Source: Doris montereyensis
Lineage: Eukaryota; Mollusca; Gastropoda; Nudibranchia; Dorididae
Direction of reading: 5' to 3'
Assembly: GCA_037039925.1 (NCBI GenBank)
Contig: JAXRKP010000201.1
Coordinates: 62,001-126,000 of the forward strand
DNA length: 64,000 bases
Position 1 is the first letter of the stretch, and every line of letters begins with the position of its first letter. The translations under genes were made by a program, and so were the position numbers. Positions 1-11,899 of this stretch are shown here, in pieces. The notes under the pieces are model-generated. The model made no database searches. It was not told where the DNA came from and was given only the letters and a program-made list of their open reading frames with translations.

Positions 1-1900
1 CATCTTTCTGTTTCCTCTTAATTCACCATGAGATGGCCAAATGCGGTAGGCGGGGTAAATTTCAATCACGCAAACAAATCTGTCTATATTACTATTTCTG
101 TCGATCTATCTTTTCCTTCACCACCCCCCCCCCCCCAACCCAGCTATCTATATTTCTGTCTCTAGGCTCTCTCTATATATTACTGTCTCTGTCTATCTAT
201 CTTTTCCAACCTATCTTCCCTGCTCTCTCTCTCTCTCTCTTAATTAGTTGAACGTGTATAAAAGTTTCTTATAACGGTTGCATTGATACCGTCTAGATTC
301 CACGAAAAAGAATGTGAACTCTTTTCAAACTCGGTATTTACTGCAAACCTTTGAATATTATAATGTGTTGTTTTTTAACTTCCGTGAAATGTATGGTTTT
401 TATGAAAGATTTTTTTCAATGAACAAATATAGCCAATATGGCTCCTTGTGACTACGGCAGAGGCTCTGAGCGGTTATTATAATCTAATTAAATCACGAGT
501 TTTCGTGTCACTCATGTCATCACCATCAATGACCGAAATCGAAAGTAGACATCTATTAGCCTGCGGAAAAAGGTCCATGTGAAAGTAACGGGTTCTTTTC
601 AAGGGGAGTTTGAAACGGGTTTGAGTTTGACCCATTTTTCCTTCTGCTGCGCGCGCTGTATTAGGTCATTGACCTATATACATAACTATACGAATTATAA
701 TTTGTGAGGATAAAAAATCCGACGTTAGGCCCCATCAAATACAAATTTATCCATCGATGTGGTTTACAAAATGTTTTAAAACATTCATCTCCTTAACGCT
801 TTTACGGTGTTATGTAGTAATTATAGAACAATCTGTCGTCTGTACGAAGAATAAATAGTTTCTGTGTATGCATGTGAATATGAGGAAACACCACACAAAG
901 AAATTTTTGCGGCCGGGGAAAATGGAGTAGAGTCACGTGACCAAATTATCTGCGAGGAGCTCCATTTCGCACCAAATCAGAATCCCTCGTTTTAAGGATG
1001 CGGCCGCTCGCTTTCTGTGAGCCTTGAGCCTTGAGCATTGTTTGCCCCTCTGTGAGTGAGAGATGCAGTCGGGTCTTGGTTGCAATGTTCAAAGGTTGCC
1101 TTTAAAACGAAGCTATACGATGATCATCCTGATTGAATAGATCCATGATTTTTTCTCATTCTCACTATCATTCAGTTGATGTTGATAATGTGGATATGTA
1201 TATTTTTTTTCATTTTTCACATCATTGAAGAAAATATCTTTAATAATCTTTCTCATTTTCCCTCTATCCACCCTCCCTCCTCTTTCTCTCTATCTGATCA
1301 GTGAATCGCTGCCTGTATTGTTGAGTGATATCCTATACTTATTACTATTTTCATTCACCCTCTTTAGTCTTTGCCTTTCATTTCGTTGTTTCTCTTAATT
1401 CAACTAGATCTAATACTTTTTCGATAAAATAAAATACACAATAGAAAATTCTCTATCGCTTCAATAATCGCATATTATTATCTTAAATTCTTTGGATCCC
1501 CTAAAGTAAAAACATTTTATGTAGATTCTAATCTATATAGGGCCTGGGCTTTAAACTGATTTAAGTTCTGAGTTTTGCATAATATTTGAAAATCGTGCAA
1601 TCACATTTCATTTGTCTAAAATGATTAAAAACACCAAAACAAACAAAAAATCTTATGAAACAGAATCTGCAACCTCTGATAATTATTGTGTATGCTCAAT
1701 AATTGGCTTAATGAAACAAACAGGTCTGTTTGAGACCTTAGTCAACCTAGATTTGTTTTCGATTAGCCTAGGCTAGCTCTACTCTTGCCTTGGCCGCTGA
1801 GGCGACCGCCGCAAACCGATATTCCTATAATGCGCAGTCTACAGATTGATCACTTTTGAAATGCCCGTTCTTCAAGTTTTTCTTTTCAGTCAAGCGTCGT
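1..1900. other. Upstream flank, no gene recognised
   Basis: No open frame here resembles a known protein; the short frames are CT-rich or low-complexity. There is a C run at about 122-136 and CT-rich stretches near 160-240 and 1,260-1,290. A more GC-rich patch at 1,770-1,830 lies about 120-180 bases before the proposed start codon of the hnRNP gene and is a plausible promoter position. No TATA box was convincingly identified. Confidence 0.4.
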
Positions 1901-1949
1901 CTCTTTAGGACATTCTGTCGTGCCGTCTTATTTCTTTTTCAAAAATACC

Positions 1950-1958
1950 ATGCCGGGT
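1950..1958 (+). CDS. hnRNP exon 1: start codon plus two codons
   Basis: The sequence ATACC-ATG-CCG-GGT is followed at once by GTAAGT, a consensus splice donor (1,959-1,964). This gives Met-Pro-Gly and then a ~5.5-kb intron. The first RRM exon is open back to its acceptor and joins in phase 0. A pyrimidine-rich leader precedes the ATG. An alternative is that translation starts at the ATGs at 7,456/7,459 inside exon 2. The tiny first exon is inferred from its donor and phase; no transcript was available. Confidence 0.5.
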
Positions 1959-2489
1959 GTAAGTATTTTATTTATTTGTTGTGAATACTTAAATAGACAA
2001 CATAAAGCCTGATTGGCACAATTCATAATTTGATATAAATGGTGGTTACTTGTTAGTTTTCAATGTTTCTTTCACGCAATCCTACGAACGCGTGGTTTTC
2101 CTAAGGTCATCGCCATCTTGGTTAGAATGCGCATAGAGAGAGGCAGAGAGAGAGAGAGAGAGAGGTCATTCCAAGATCGCTGCGACCTTTCAAAGACGTT
2201 TGCGGTGATATCAAGATTTTATGGCGTCCATATCTGTGAAATATTAACTGATGTTTTATATCGAAACTGCAGCCTTGGTTTTCTTATGTTGCACTGTCTC
2301 ATCTCTTCTTCATATAGCCCGACTGAGCAACTAAATTCTCAATTCAATATGAGCTGCTGGCTCTACTGAATGTCAAAATGGTTTTGAGAGCCACCTCGAA
2401 ACTCAATCACACCATCAATACTAACGTCTCAAAGAAAAAAACCCACATGGGACAAAGAATAACATTCATCTGCTCTATTTAGAGGAGAT

Positions 2490-2960
2490 CTAGTTTACGT
2501 ATCTGCAAGCATTAATGTGATTATAGAATAGTAGATTCTATGTTTCTAGATCTCTGTAGGTCTAGATCTCCTGTCCGAGATCTAGATCAACCCTACATAA
2601 CTAGAGCTATATAGGCCTAGATCTAGACTAGAGTTAGATCTAAATATCTAGATCTAGATTCTATTAGATTCAACTTTTCATTGTTTTCTTCAGGGACTTT
2701 CCCATGTGGTGAGAGGTCAGGTTGAAATATGAAAACTAAAGTTGGAGTATGGTATAAAATAACAATCTCTGTATACTATGACCAGACTAGATCGTATCTA
2801 GATTCTAGATCTAGATCTATTGTAGGGAAAGGATATTTGAAATTTCGAAGTAGGAAGGATTGGGAGGGATTTTTAGAAGGGAACAATATGTCAGTAGCAG
2901 GTATCTAGATCTAACCTAGGATCTTTAGATCTATCTAGATTCTATTTCTAGATTGATTTA
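2490..2960. repeat. Dense AGATCT/TCTAGA palindrome cluster in hnRNP intron 1
   Basis: Overlapping TCTAGATCTAGA-type words recur many times here, with smaller clusters near 4,035, 4,470, 5,935-6,005, 11,825, 11,910 and 52,390-52,440. It is not a regular tandem array. It may be a degenerate simple repeat. Confidence 0.6.
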
Positions 2961-3077
2961 AATTTTGATAGTTGGTAGATTCGGTGACACAAGGAATGGT
3001 GGCCAAATAGACTAAATCTACATCGCCGCATTTGTTAATTAGAATGAGGGGTCTCCACCTTGAATGGCTTGATTACG

Positions 3078-4003
3078 AGGGATAATCACACTTTAGCACC
3101 GCAAGATTTCACCTCAAATACGATTACAAATCCAGTGTATGCTGGATACTGGGCATCGTCTTAATACCCCTCTCATGTTCCTCAATCGACAGCGTTGCTT
3201 GCGATGTCCTTTAGCACCGCTGACCATAGTAAATGAAGCGAAAAATATACTGCAGCGGTAAGTGGGAGTAATAATAGGGTGATGACTGGGGCCAGGCAAG
3301 CAGAGCTTCAAGTCATCTTCCTATTACTCCCACTTTTAGCACTGCTCATCATATGCGCAATGGTAGGAAATACACGTAATACTGATTACCTCTCCTCTCA
3401 CTCATCACAAGCCTCCGTGACGGAGCCTGAAAAATAAACCACTGACAAAAATGCTCTCTCCTCACTCCTGCCATTCCACAAGGCCTACCATACATCTCTG
3501 TTCTGTGGTCCCATCTCCTCTTGGCCTAACTCCGGGAGTGAGACGTGAGAGATACAAACAACAAAAAGCCCTGCTCTTGTATTTCGAGGTCAGTTGTGAG
3601 TCGTCTCTTATTACTCCCGCTTTAGCACCTCTGCTGTGTATTTCCCAGTGTTGTGCCTATAGTCAGTGTTGCTAAAGTGGGAGTAATAATAGAAAGATGA
3701 CCGTAAGCCCTGCTTGCCTGGCCCAAGTCGTCGCCCCTATTATTACTCCCACTTCTGGAAGTCGCAATGTATGTTCAATTTCATTTACTATGGTCAGTGG
3801 TGCGAAAGGGGGAGTGATAATAGGGCGACGACTGAAGAACACTCATGAGAGTCAGAGGCCCTTTATAACACGCGCTCTAGCGATCAAGGAGCATGAGAGA
3901 GTGAAGTGTCTCTGAAGGCGAGGATTTGGACAGTGTCTACTCGAGCATGAACTGGGTTTGTATTTGAAGGGAAATCTTGGCAGCGCTAAAGTGTGATTGT
4001 CCC
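3078..4003. repeat. Cluster of small inverted-repeat units (MITE-like)
   Basis: The word ATTACTCCC[A/G]CTTT(T)AGCAC and its reverse complement recur on both strands. One clear unit is 3,609-3,692, with ends TTATTACTCCCGCTTTAGCA and TGCTAAAGTGGGAGTAATAA. A second is about 3,738-3,823 and a third about 3,205-3,282. The whole stretch is bounded by inverted copies of GGGA[T/C]AATCACACTTTAGC at about 3,079 and 3,983-4,002. A ~50-bp inverted pair also links 3,258-3,311 and 3,700-3,753. No transposase is present. Confidence 0.65.
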
Positions 4004-4971
4004 ACTTGTTGCAAGACGTTATAAACATCATTTATATCTAGACTCTAGATCTACGTCCAAATGCCTGAGTTGGTGACACTGTTTTGCCACCCGGGCACCC
4101 CATTTCATCGTAAAGGAGTGAAGTTAGCGCGCTCGGCAACCTCTTCGACAGTCCCATTTCGCTGACATGTCCTAAAAATGACTAGTCCTGTGTGCCTGTA
4201 AAGCGGAACCAGAGCTGCGCATGCTATTTTGTTAAACTTAAACAGGGTAAATAGGCTAGCAGACTCCCTGGCATTGTTTTTTTCTAGGCCAAAGGTAGAA
4301 AAAGCGAATGATTGGAGTAATTAGCGTTATTTTTACTTATTTGAAGTAGAAAGTGCTCAAATGTGTGGCCGAATAACTGTCATAAGCGAGCCGTTGACTC
4401 AAGCCTCTACCATTTTTCTTACATACATCCACTTTTGGGTCAAACAGGACATCGATTCTTAAAGATTGCGATAGATCTAGAATCTATGAGTGGTGTAGTA
4501 ACGTCAAACACAGCTATAACATCAGTATGGCAGGTCAGTTCTGTTTGATGTGCCTCTTGATTGAAAGTTCTCTTTATTTCATTATGGGCAGTGTTACACC
4601 ACATATCTAGAGTGGTGTAACATCAGTATGGTTACCTAAGGCCCAGAAGAATAGGTCATGTAAAGAAAGGAGTCTATTTGTGTTATGGCCTATGGTGTTG
4701 GAAGATCTAAAAATAATCTCTTGTAATAGGTATAACCCGTTTGTATAAACTGCAATTAGATTGGTTGATACCAAGGAATGTCCCAATAGTACGGTATCTC
4801 AAGTTAAGCAATGGAAAACCAATGGCTACCACTGGAAAGAACTTTATTACCTGAGTAATTTGATACCAAAATTATTTCTGTAAGACAATATTATTAAAGG
4901 AAGTTACCAATTTTTTCATGTTTAATTTTTCAAATGGGCCAAAAGACCGAATTTAACCTTCTATATCTCCT

Positions 4972-5145
4972 GTCAGAGGAGGCAGAGAAAATAAGAGGTA
5001 AGAGGACAATATCACTGAATGGAAGGGCCTAAAGCTAAGTGAGCTGATAAGACGGGCAGGGGACAGGAAGAAGTGGAGAAGACTTGGTTATTTGGTCATC
5101 GGTAGCGCCCCAGGCCTCTGCCAAGGGGACAGATAGAGATAGAGA
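4972..5145 (+). mobile_element. 5'-truncated RTE-like LINE, 3' end only
   Basis: About 170 bases match the 3' end of the RTE-like element at 34,665-37,635, including GGACAATATCACTGAATG, AAGACTTGGTTATTTGGTCA and the closing GACAGATAGAGATAGAGAT. The short GATA-type tail is the same. It is non-coding here and lies in hnRNP intron 1. Confidence 0.85.
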
Positions 5146-6887
5146 TCTCGCAAAAAATGATCACTCACAAAACTCATCGACTGATCAGTACCGCTACTAC
5201 ATCTAGTTAGAAGGTCATGCTGAGTTTCGATTGAGCTCGCGTTAAGCAAAGCTCTGTCGCAGTAACTCGCAAAGTCAAAATTTAATGACAGTTTTCTAAT
5301 GCATAATGGAATGAGCTTTCTTTTGGTGGGCTTGTTTTCTCTGAGTTTCTTGCGTATGCTCTACAGAGCGTTTTAAACTTTGCAACTTTGGACATCAGGG
5401 TGAGTAATGGGTATCATTGTAAAAGCTTATTTTTAGCACAATCTGATTCGACCATTCATAGTTGATATCATTCATTGAGCTGTCGTGTAACGTGAAGAAG
5501 CGAAGGTTGTCTGGTGAGCTGGGTTTTCACTGGCTTTAGCGTTTTACCACCCTCGTTAACTAGAGTGAGCAGTTTATCCTGATTTTATAGCGAAATTCCG
5601 GTTTTCCGTTTGCCCATCCCATTTTTCTTGTAATACAACTGCTGTCTGTGCCTAGACTGCATTGTTCAGTATATTCAGCATACGGTTTTGTTTTTAATCA
5701 GCCAATAGCCAGATGTCGTGCCTATCCAGGATTCATGTTATTATGAGTAAGTCTATCGATTCTTCGCTAATATATTGTTCTCTTTGTCCATTCTTCAGAG
5801 TACTCGTGTTGTACTTGTTCGAGACTTCAAAAATCGTATGATTACATGTTTTTTAGGCCTACTGCGATCACTAGAGCCCTTAATTTCAAACTGATCAAGC
5901 AGAGGGCTTGACTGATATTCAATGACTTGTTAGATCTAGATCTAAACATCCCTAGTGTTAGGGATCTAGGTCTAGATGATCTATATCTGTACTCTCATGT
6001 AGATCTAAATCAAGTAAAGATTAAAACGTTTGAAACAATACCCCCCCCCCCGCAGCAAAATGTGATCACGTGTGTCAGAGAGAGATAAATGTCGTGTGTG
6101 TGTGTAAAAAGGAGAAATAGAGAGCATTTTCATGTCTATTTTGTGTGATTGCGAATGTGTGTTAGAGAGGAGTGAGCAACAATTTATGAAGTGAAGGCAA
6201 ATGCAAGGAAGAATAGAGGTTGGACAGGTGTGTCATGCACGTATGTCTGACGAGTGGGGTGGGCACGTGTGCTTCCAGTATGTAAACAAATGAGTGGGAA
6301 AGAGGCAACTATGATGCTGATTTAGTACTAGAAATCAGGTTTTATTGGTTCGGGGTGTGGGGTGTTATAATGGGTATTTTTACTGTGAAAAGGCAGAATC
6401 AGCGTCAACAATTACTGTATTTTATTATTGAATTCTAGAAGGCGACCGGACTCTATACCTGAAATCGTTTGAGTATCCTGATTTTAGAAAACACATGGTT
6501 GGAAATGGCTTGAATAGAGCTTTCCACTGGTGTTAGCCATATTACGCTACTACTACTACATTGTATAGAAGAGAGGGGGCATGTTGAACTGGACCTAAAA
6601 TTAACCAAATCTGTGACTGGAAAAACTGCGGTTTGGTCAACCTAGTCCCAAATTTACATTATAACACGGGTACATTATGGCAACATGTATGTCCATAAAG
6701 ATCAAGAGAATGGAGAAGAAATGATTTTGAGTAGATTTAGATGTATTCAATATTTTATGTTGAAAAAGACAGAAAGAGAGCTAGTGAGTGAACTGATCAC
6801 ATGGACTATCGGGGGAAATGTCTCTTATTAGTGTGAAGCAAAACAGCTCTAGAAAAGAACATAGACTGATTTTTGGAACATGGAACT

Positions 6888-7005
6888 TTCATGGAAGGAA
6901 ACAGAAAATGTCAGGACAGGGCAGTCTGAAGAAAGATCATTTCGGGCATCTAGACCCATACACCGGAAGGTAGAATGGGAACTGATAAAGAAAGAAGAGA
7001 ATCAG
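6888..7005 (+). mobile_element. 3' end fragment of the APE-type LINE family
   Basis: GGAAGGAAACAGAAAATGTC through GGAACTGATAAAGAAAGAA matches the 3' ends of the LINEs at 32,985-39,243 and 50,743-54,535 and the fragment at 55,822-56,175. Only the terminal ~115 bases remain. Confidence 0.8.
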
Positions 7006-7029
7006 ATGAGGATAATCAGCACATGCTAG

Positions 7030-7190
7030 TCTGACACATATAGTGCTTGTACCTTTTTGCACCTGGTTTGAATGGAGAAAATGTGTGCTAAGTGTCTTCC
7101 CCGAGGAGCACAACATCGGACCTATTTTTGCTAGGATTCAAACTGATCTCTTTGTCCTGCAGCTTAACTGCAAGGCATACGCCACTTTGA
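7030..7190 (-). mobile_element. SINE family 2 fragment (diverged)
   Basis: The reverse strand matches the middle of the SINE at 60,419-60,714: the internal GTGTTCC..AAGACACTTA-like core, the CCCAGGTG-like segment and a decayed tRNA-like B box. It is too diverged to define ends. Confidence 0.5.
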
Positions 7191-7437
7191 ATGATTTGGG
7201 TCCATAATTTGTTTTCAAAAAAGATATGAAGAGGGCAGTATAACTTTTCTGGGGAATTGTTAAATTTGAAAATTTGATGTGGAAAACTGGTCTCAGCAAT
7301 AATTTTAAACTTTAAAAATATGTATTTGTAATTGCCATTTTGCTTCCTACTGATGTATGTTTTGCTGCAGTTAGGATGACATAGGTTAGTTTCCTTATAG
7401 TCATGTTTAAAAATCACCTTTTCTTCTTCAGTTTCAG

Positions 7438-7646
7438 CCAAGGGGCTACGCCCCAATGATGAATTACAGGGGCTCTAACAGATATGGTGGTGGGGATAGT
7501 GAACCAGACCCTAATGCAGACCAGTTCCGCAAACTCTTTATTGGTGGATTGAGCTACGAGACCGATGAAACAAGTTTGAAAGATTACTTCTCAAAATATG
7601 GTGAAATCACAGACTGCATAGTCATGCGAGACGCCAGCAGCAAACG
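7438..7646 (+). CDS. hnRNP exon 2: N-terminus and first half of RRM1
   Basis: The acceptor is TTTCAG at 7,432-7,437; TTCTTCAG ending at 7,431 is also possible and would add Phe-Gln. The exon encodes [19 protein letters not shown], then the RRM1 start with RNP2 motif KLFIGGL and the segment [19 protein letters not shown]. It ends in codon phase 2 (Arg split CG|G) at donor GTAGGA. The reading frame is clean. The N-terminal residues are short and polar, as is usual for this family. Confidence 0.85.
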
Positions 7647-8506
7647 GTAGGAACATGTACATGACTGAATTATTGTAAAACTTGAGTCGCTTTTATCTTT
7701 CAGAAATGTCAACTAGATATATCTATGACTGGTAAATGCATGGCTTCTTCATGTTATCTAGTAACTGAATGCCTGTCCATTCTTTTTGTTTGTGTTTTCA
7801 TCGTGAATGGAAAAACATCCTACCATAGCTCCTGTTCCATTTCCTGCCTGCTTGACTGTCCTTGATTGATCCCCTGGAAGTGCTATCGTTTCTTTCACAA
7901 CATATTATTCTGGTTACCCTTTTCATTGCGATCCCAGTAAAATATAGTATTAAGGAATTTGCAATTAATTGAATTATGTTACAAAAGAACGGGGGGGGGA
8001 TTGAGGGAGGAAGCAAACATTGTTGTATTAGTGTGTAAGGGTAAGGGCTTTGACTCGTGTGTTGTAGAATACATATTTTAGCTGGTGATGTGCTCGTTTC
8101 ATTTAAGTGTTTACTGAGACTAGGTTTATTATCTGAAGAACAAGTCTGTTACTTTGTGAATTGCACGAGTGCTGACTATATTTAAAAAATATTTTATTAG
8201 CTGTCAGCATATTTAGCATATTTAGTACAAATCTGTATTTACCGTGATATTATGCATGCAGCAGGATAATATCTAATAACATTTTTACCATAACCTTGGG
8301 CAATGACAAAGGCTCGAGAGATCTTTTCAGAAAGGCAAGGGATCAACTTTAAAATTGTAGTCGATAGTACAGAGTGAGATTGCTGGCTATAGTATAAATT
8401 TTGTAGGGTGCATGTGAAAAGAAAACTTAATTTTGAAGTTACATCTTTCTTCTGTTTTGTGTGTGAAAATTCTAAGAATAACCTTTGTTGCTTTTTTTCA
8501 ACACAG

Positions 8507-8626
8507 GTCGAGAGGTTTTGGCTTCATAACATTCAAGAACAAGGATAGCATAGAGGACGTGCAGAAAGCCAGACCCACAGACTTGATTCTCGTGATGTGG
8601 AAACAAAGAGAGCCATGCCCAGAGAT
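8507..8626 (+). CDS. hnRNP exon 3: second half of RRM1, with a frameshift
   Basis: After the CAACACAG acceptor the exon reads SRGFGFITF (RNP1), then KNKDSIEDVQKARP. The frame then slips. One base further on, the expected family continuation is read: HRLDSRDVETKRAMPRD up to donor GTAAGA. The slip sits at the CCC of 8,574-8,576, where a fourth C would restore the frame. The downstream frame joins exon 4 in phase 0, so the exon boundary itself is sound. Confidence 0.8.
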
Positions 8627-9419
8627 GTAAGATAATTACTACCCCATGATTATTTGAAGATCATAATTAACAAGAAGTGTCAATATATGTATAATCATAA
8701 TATTAAACTGTTGTAAGCCAGTGATTTATAGATGTGGTAAATTATTATTATCATATGTTATGTATACTTAGTTGTATCAAGCTGATTTGAAGTCGTTAAT
8801 TTAGTTCCTTAATTGTCTTAAATTCAGCTTTTCTCATAGTAACCTTAGCTCAACGTTAAGTTAGTAAATAATAAAATTTCATTGCGTCTCCAATCCCCAT
8901 GTACGAGTTTCATACTATTTTGTTAACTTTACAAGATTATATTTAATTTTTAGATAGTGGTCATAGGATTGCACTCATTTTTTTGGCAATTTGCAACACA
9001 ATCCATTGGTTTTGTATGTGTTTGCATAGCAGTGTCTGGACAGCTAATTAGACACAGTGACGAGGTGTAAAGTTGAGAACATGAATCTGGTAATCTAGCT
9101 TTGATGACCAGCCGCTTATACTTAAATTGTCTCGAGACACTGACTGATAAAGGTAATGATTGGTTATGACCCAGTAGCACAAGTGTCAATACAGAAGTAA
9201 AGTGGGTGATTCAATAATGTATGATTGTTATGTCGATAGGTCTTGAATTAAGTGGTCATGGTCGTGTTGGACAGGTTGTTGCTATGGAGGGAGACAAAAT
9301 ATAGAAACAACGCAATGGGGTCTTGCCGGTGGTCGTTAGGGCAGGATAAGGATAAAAGTAGACTTGGAGATACGTTTAGCTATTAATAATCAATGTTTTT
9401 TTATTTTCTTTTTTTACAG

Positions 9420-9806
<387 letters not shown>

Positions 9807-10346
9807 TAAATTTTGATAGTGAGTTTAATGTTGAGTTTGAGAATGATAAGTTAAGATATAGAACTAGATCAAGATGAAAATTCTACTACTGACAGAAAGT
9901 GACAATCTTCATCTGAACCATCAGTCTTACAAACTGCACGTCATATAATATGGATGCATGTCATATATTAAATTAAAGAAGTTATTGCAGAAGAAAGTAG
10001 TGTATGCAAAAGAAATATTTTATTTGTTATCTTGCACCCGTAACATCCTCTGCGTGGACAGTTAGGATAAATGGCCTATATACGACAAATGACGCAATTA
10101 AGCTGTAGACAGCAATATTAATGGTCAATTAATCTTGCCAACACTGCATATCGTGGTGATAAATTCCAATGAAGCAAGAATTCCCTCGCAAAATGTACAG
10201 TTCTTAGTAGTTTTAAATATAAGAAGATAGTCTTCCTTATAGGCGTAGTCCCAAATAAAAAATATTAAAGTATTGTGTAGAGGTTACGGTCGGCAGTTTC
10301 CAGTAAATTTCTGATAATCATTGGAAATGGTTTGTCTTATTTTCAG

Positions 10347-10490
10347 TGAAGAAGCGCATCAGTTTGAACTCACGCAAAGTGGAACTGAAGAAAGCATTTG
10401 CCAAAGGTGAAATTGATAACCGAATGATGGGACATATGGGACCAGGTCGTATGGGAATGGGCATGGGGCCAATGCCCATGGGGCGTGGAG
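10347..10490 (+). CDS. hnRNP exon 5: end of RRM2 and start of the Gly/Met tail
   Basis: The acceptor is TTATTTTCAG; the split codon T|TG continues exon 4. The exon encodes KKRISLNSRKVELKKAF, matching the last beta strand of a family RRM2, then AKGEIDNRMM and a Gly-Met-Pro run (GHMGPGRMGMGMGPMPMGRG). The donor is GTAAGT at 10,491. A partial second copy of the last half of this exon lies in the next intron (see the tandem duplication). Confidence 0.8.
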
Positions 10491-10619
10491 GTAAGTGCTG
10501 AAACCTTTGTTGACTCAATAAGTAATATAAAGACGTATGGGACCAGGTCGTATGGGAATGGGCATGGCCAATGCCCCATGGTGCTAAAACCTTTGTTAAT
10601 TCAATAAGTAATATAAAGT
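10436..10619 (+). repeat. Partial tandem duplication across the hnRNP exon 5 donor
   Basis: About 98 bases (10,436-10,533), covering the Gly-Met coding end, the donor and the start of the intron, are repeated with small deletions at about 10,534-10,619. Both copies share ATGGGACCAGGTCGTATGGG and AATAAGTAATATAAAG. The second copy lacks the GTAAG donor, so it would not be spliced like the first. Confidence 0.85.
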
Positions 10620-11277
10620 ACAGCACCATTCTGTTTCATGTTGTAGAAATATACTTGCAAGTTTTAATAACACTAAATGAGCTGAGTTTTCAAGATGACC
10701 CACCAGTTAACAAAATGCCCACCCTTATGTCAGATACCACTGTATATCACAGCAAGATTAAGAATTGGTCAAACTATCAGATAGACACCAAACTTAATGG
10801 ATTCACTCACAGAGTTCAAAGGGTGGTGACATGTAATAGACAGTTCAAAGGGTGGTGTTATTAAAGCTTGCTAGTAAAGATTAATTTGTTTGGATTAATT
10901 TGATGCCCGTTGGTTTTCAGGGTATGTTTTCAAAAAGGACAAAATGGACGTGATAGGGAAATGAGGCTTTCTCTCAAAAGTTAAGCAATGGAGGTTCAAG
11001 TGACGTTAATGGGAGTTAGGTTTGTTTTTTTCCGTTTGGTTGCTCATGACATTTACATTTAGTTTCTCAATTATTTTTGGTCGCTCATGACATTTACATT
11101 TAGTTTCTCAATTATTTTTATTGAAAAGAACTCCACAGCTTGAGCTTTGATGTTTCATTTTTTATTGTCTGGAAATGTGTCATTGAAAAGTGCCTTTTCT
11201 CCATCATAAACATAAGCCATTAGGACCCACTGAAAATTGTTTTTCAATTGAGTACATCTATTCTATTCTCTTTTCAG

Positions 11278-11358
11278 GTCGTGGTGACTTCAGCAGTGGA
11301 TTTAGTGCAAGAGATTATGATCGTGGGTTTGGTGGCTTTGGAAACCCCAACTTTGGTG
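11278..11358 (+). CDS. hnRNP exon 6: Gly/Phe-rich tail
   Basis: The acceptor is CTCTTTTCAG. The exon encodes GRGDFSSGFSARDYDRGFGG and FGNPNFGG, ending in phase 1 at donor GTAAGA. The exon length is a multiple of three, so it could be skipped without changing frame. The composition is typical of the glycine-rich low-complexity tail of hnRNP A/B proteins. Confidence 0.75.
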
Positions 11359-11899
11359 GTAAGAAAACTTTGTTGTGAACTTTAAAAATTTTATTTGTAA
11401 CGTTACATCAACGATGTGACACTTTTCCCCGAGTCTGACATGTTTCACTTACTGATCTTATTTCCATCAGCTTAAGTTTTAAATTGTTGTAATATTTATG
11501 GAACACTGTCCTGTCAAAAGACAAGTATAAATTTGTGTGCCATGGGTGCCGCTAGTCAGGTTCAAACCGAATTCCGTTTTGACATATTGTCCAAAAAAAT
11601 CCGGTTTGCATGTTCTTACAAAGTCGAAAATCTCAGTTTCGTCGTTTACAGTATAAAAAAAATGTGAAAGGGACATGTCCACCTTTTCAGTGTATGGAAC
11701 AGAGACGGAAATCTCGTCTCTAATTTCGATAGCGAGAATTGAAATAAAAACAGGTGCGCGTGTCAATAAAACCATTCCTATTTTAAGCCTACACGTACAT
11801 GTTTACTGTTTACATACACATCGATCTAGAATCTAGGCCTACTACTGTTGAGTCGTACTATTTCCATTCCTTTTCTTCATTCACGTCGTCGGTTGTTTT

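Noticed and set aside
7088..7456. Minus-strand frame of 122 codons
   Set aside because: It overlaps the splice acceptor and start of hnRNP exon 2 and a decayed SINE, and has no recognisable protein features.
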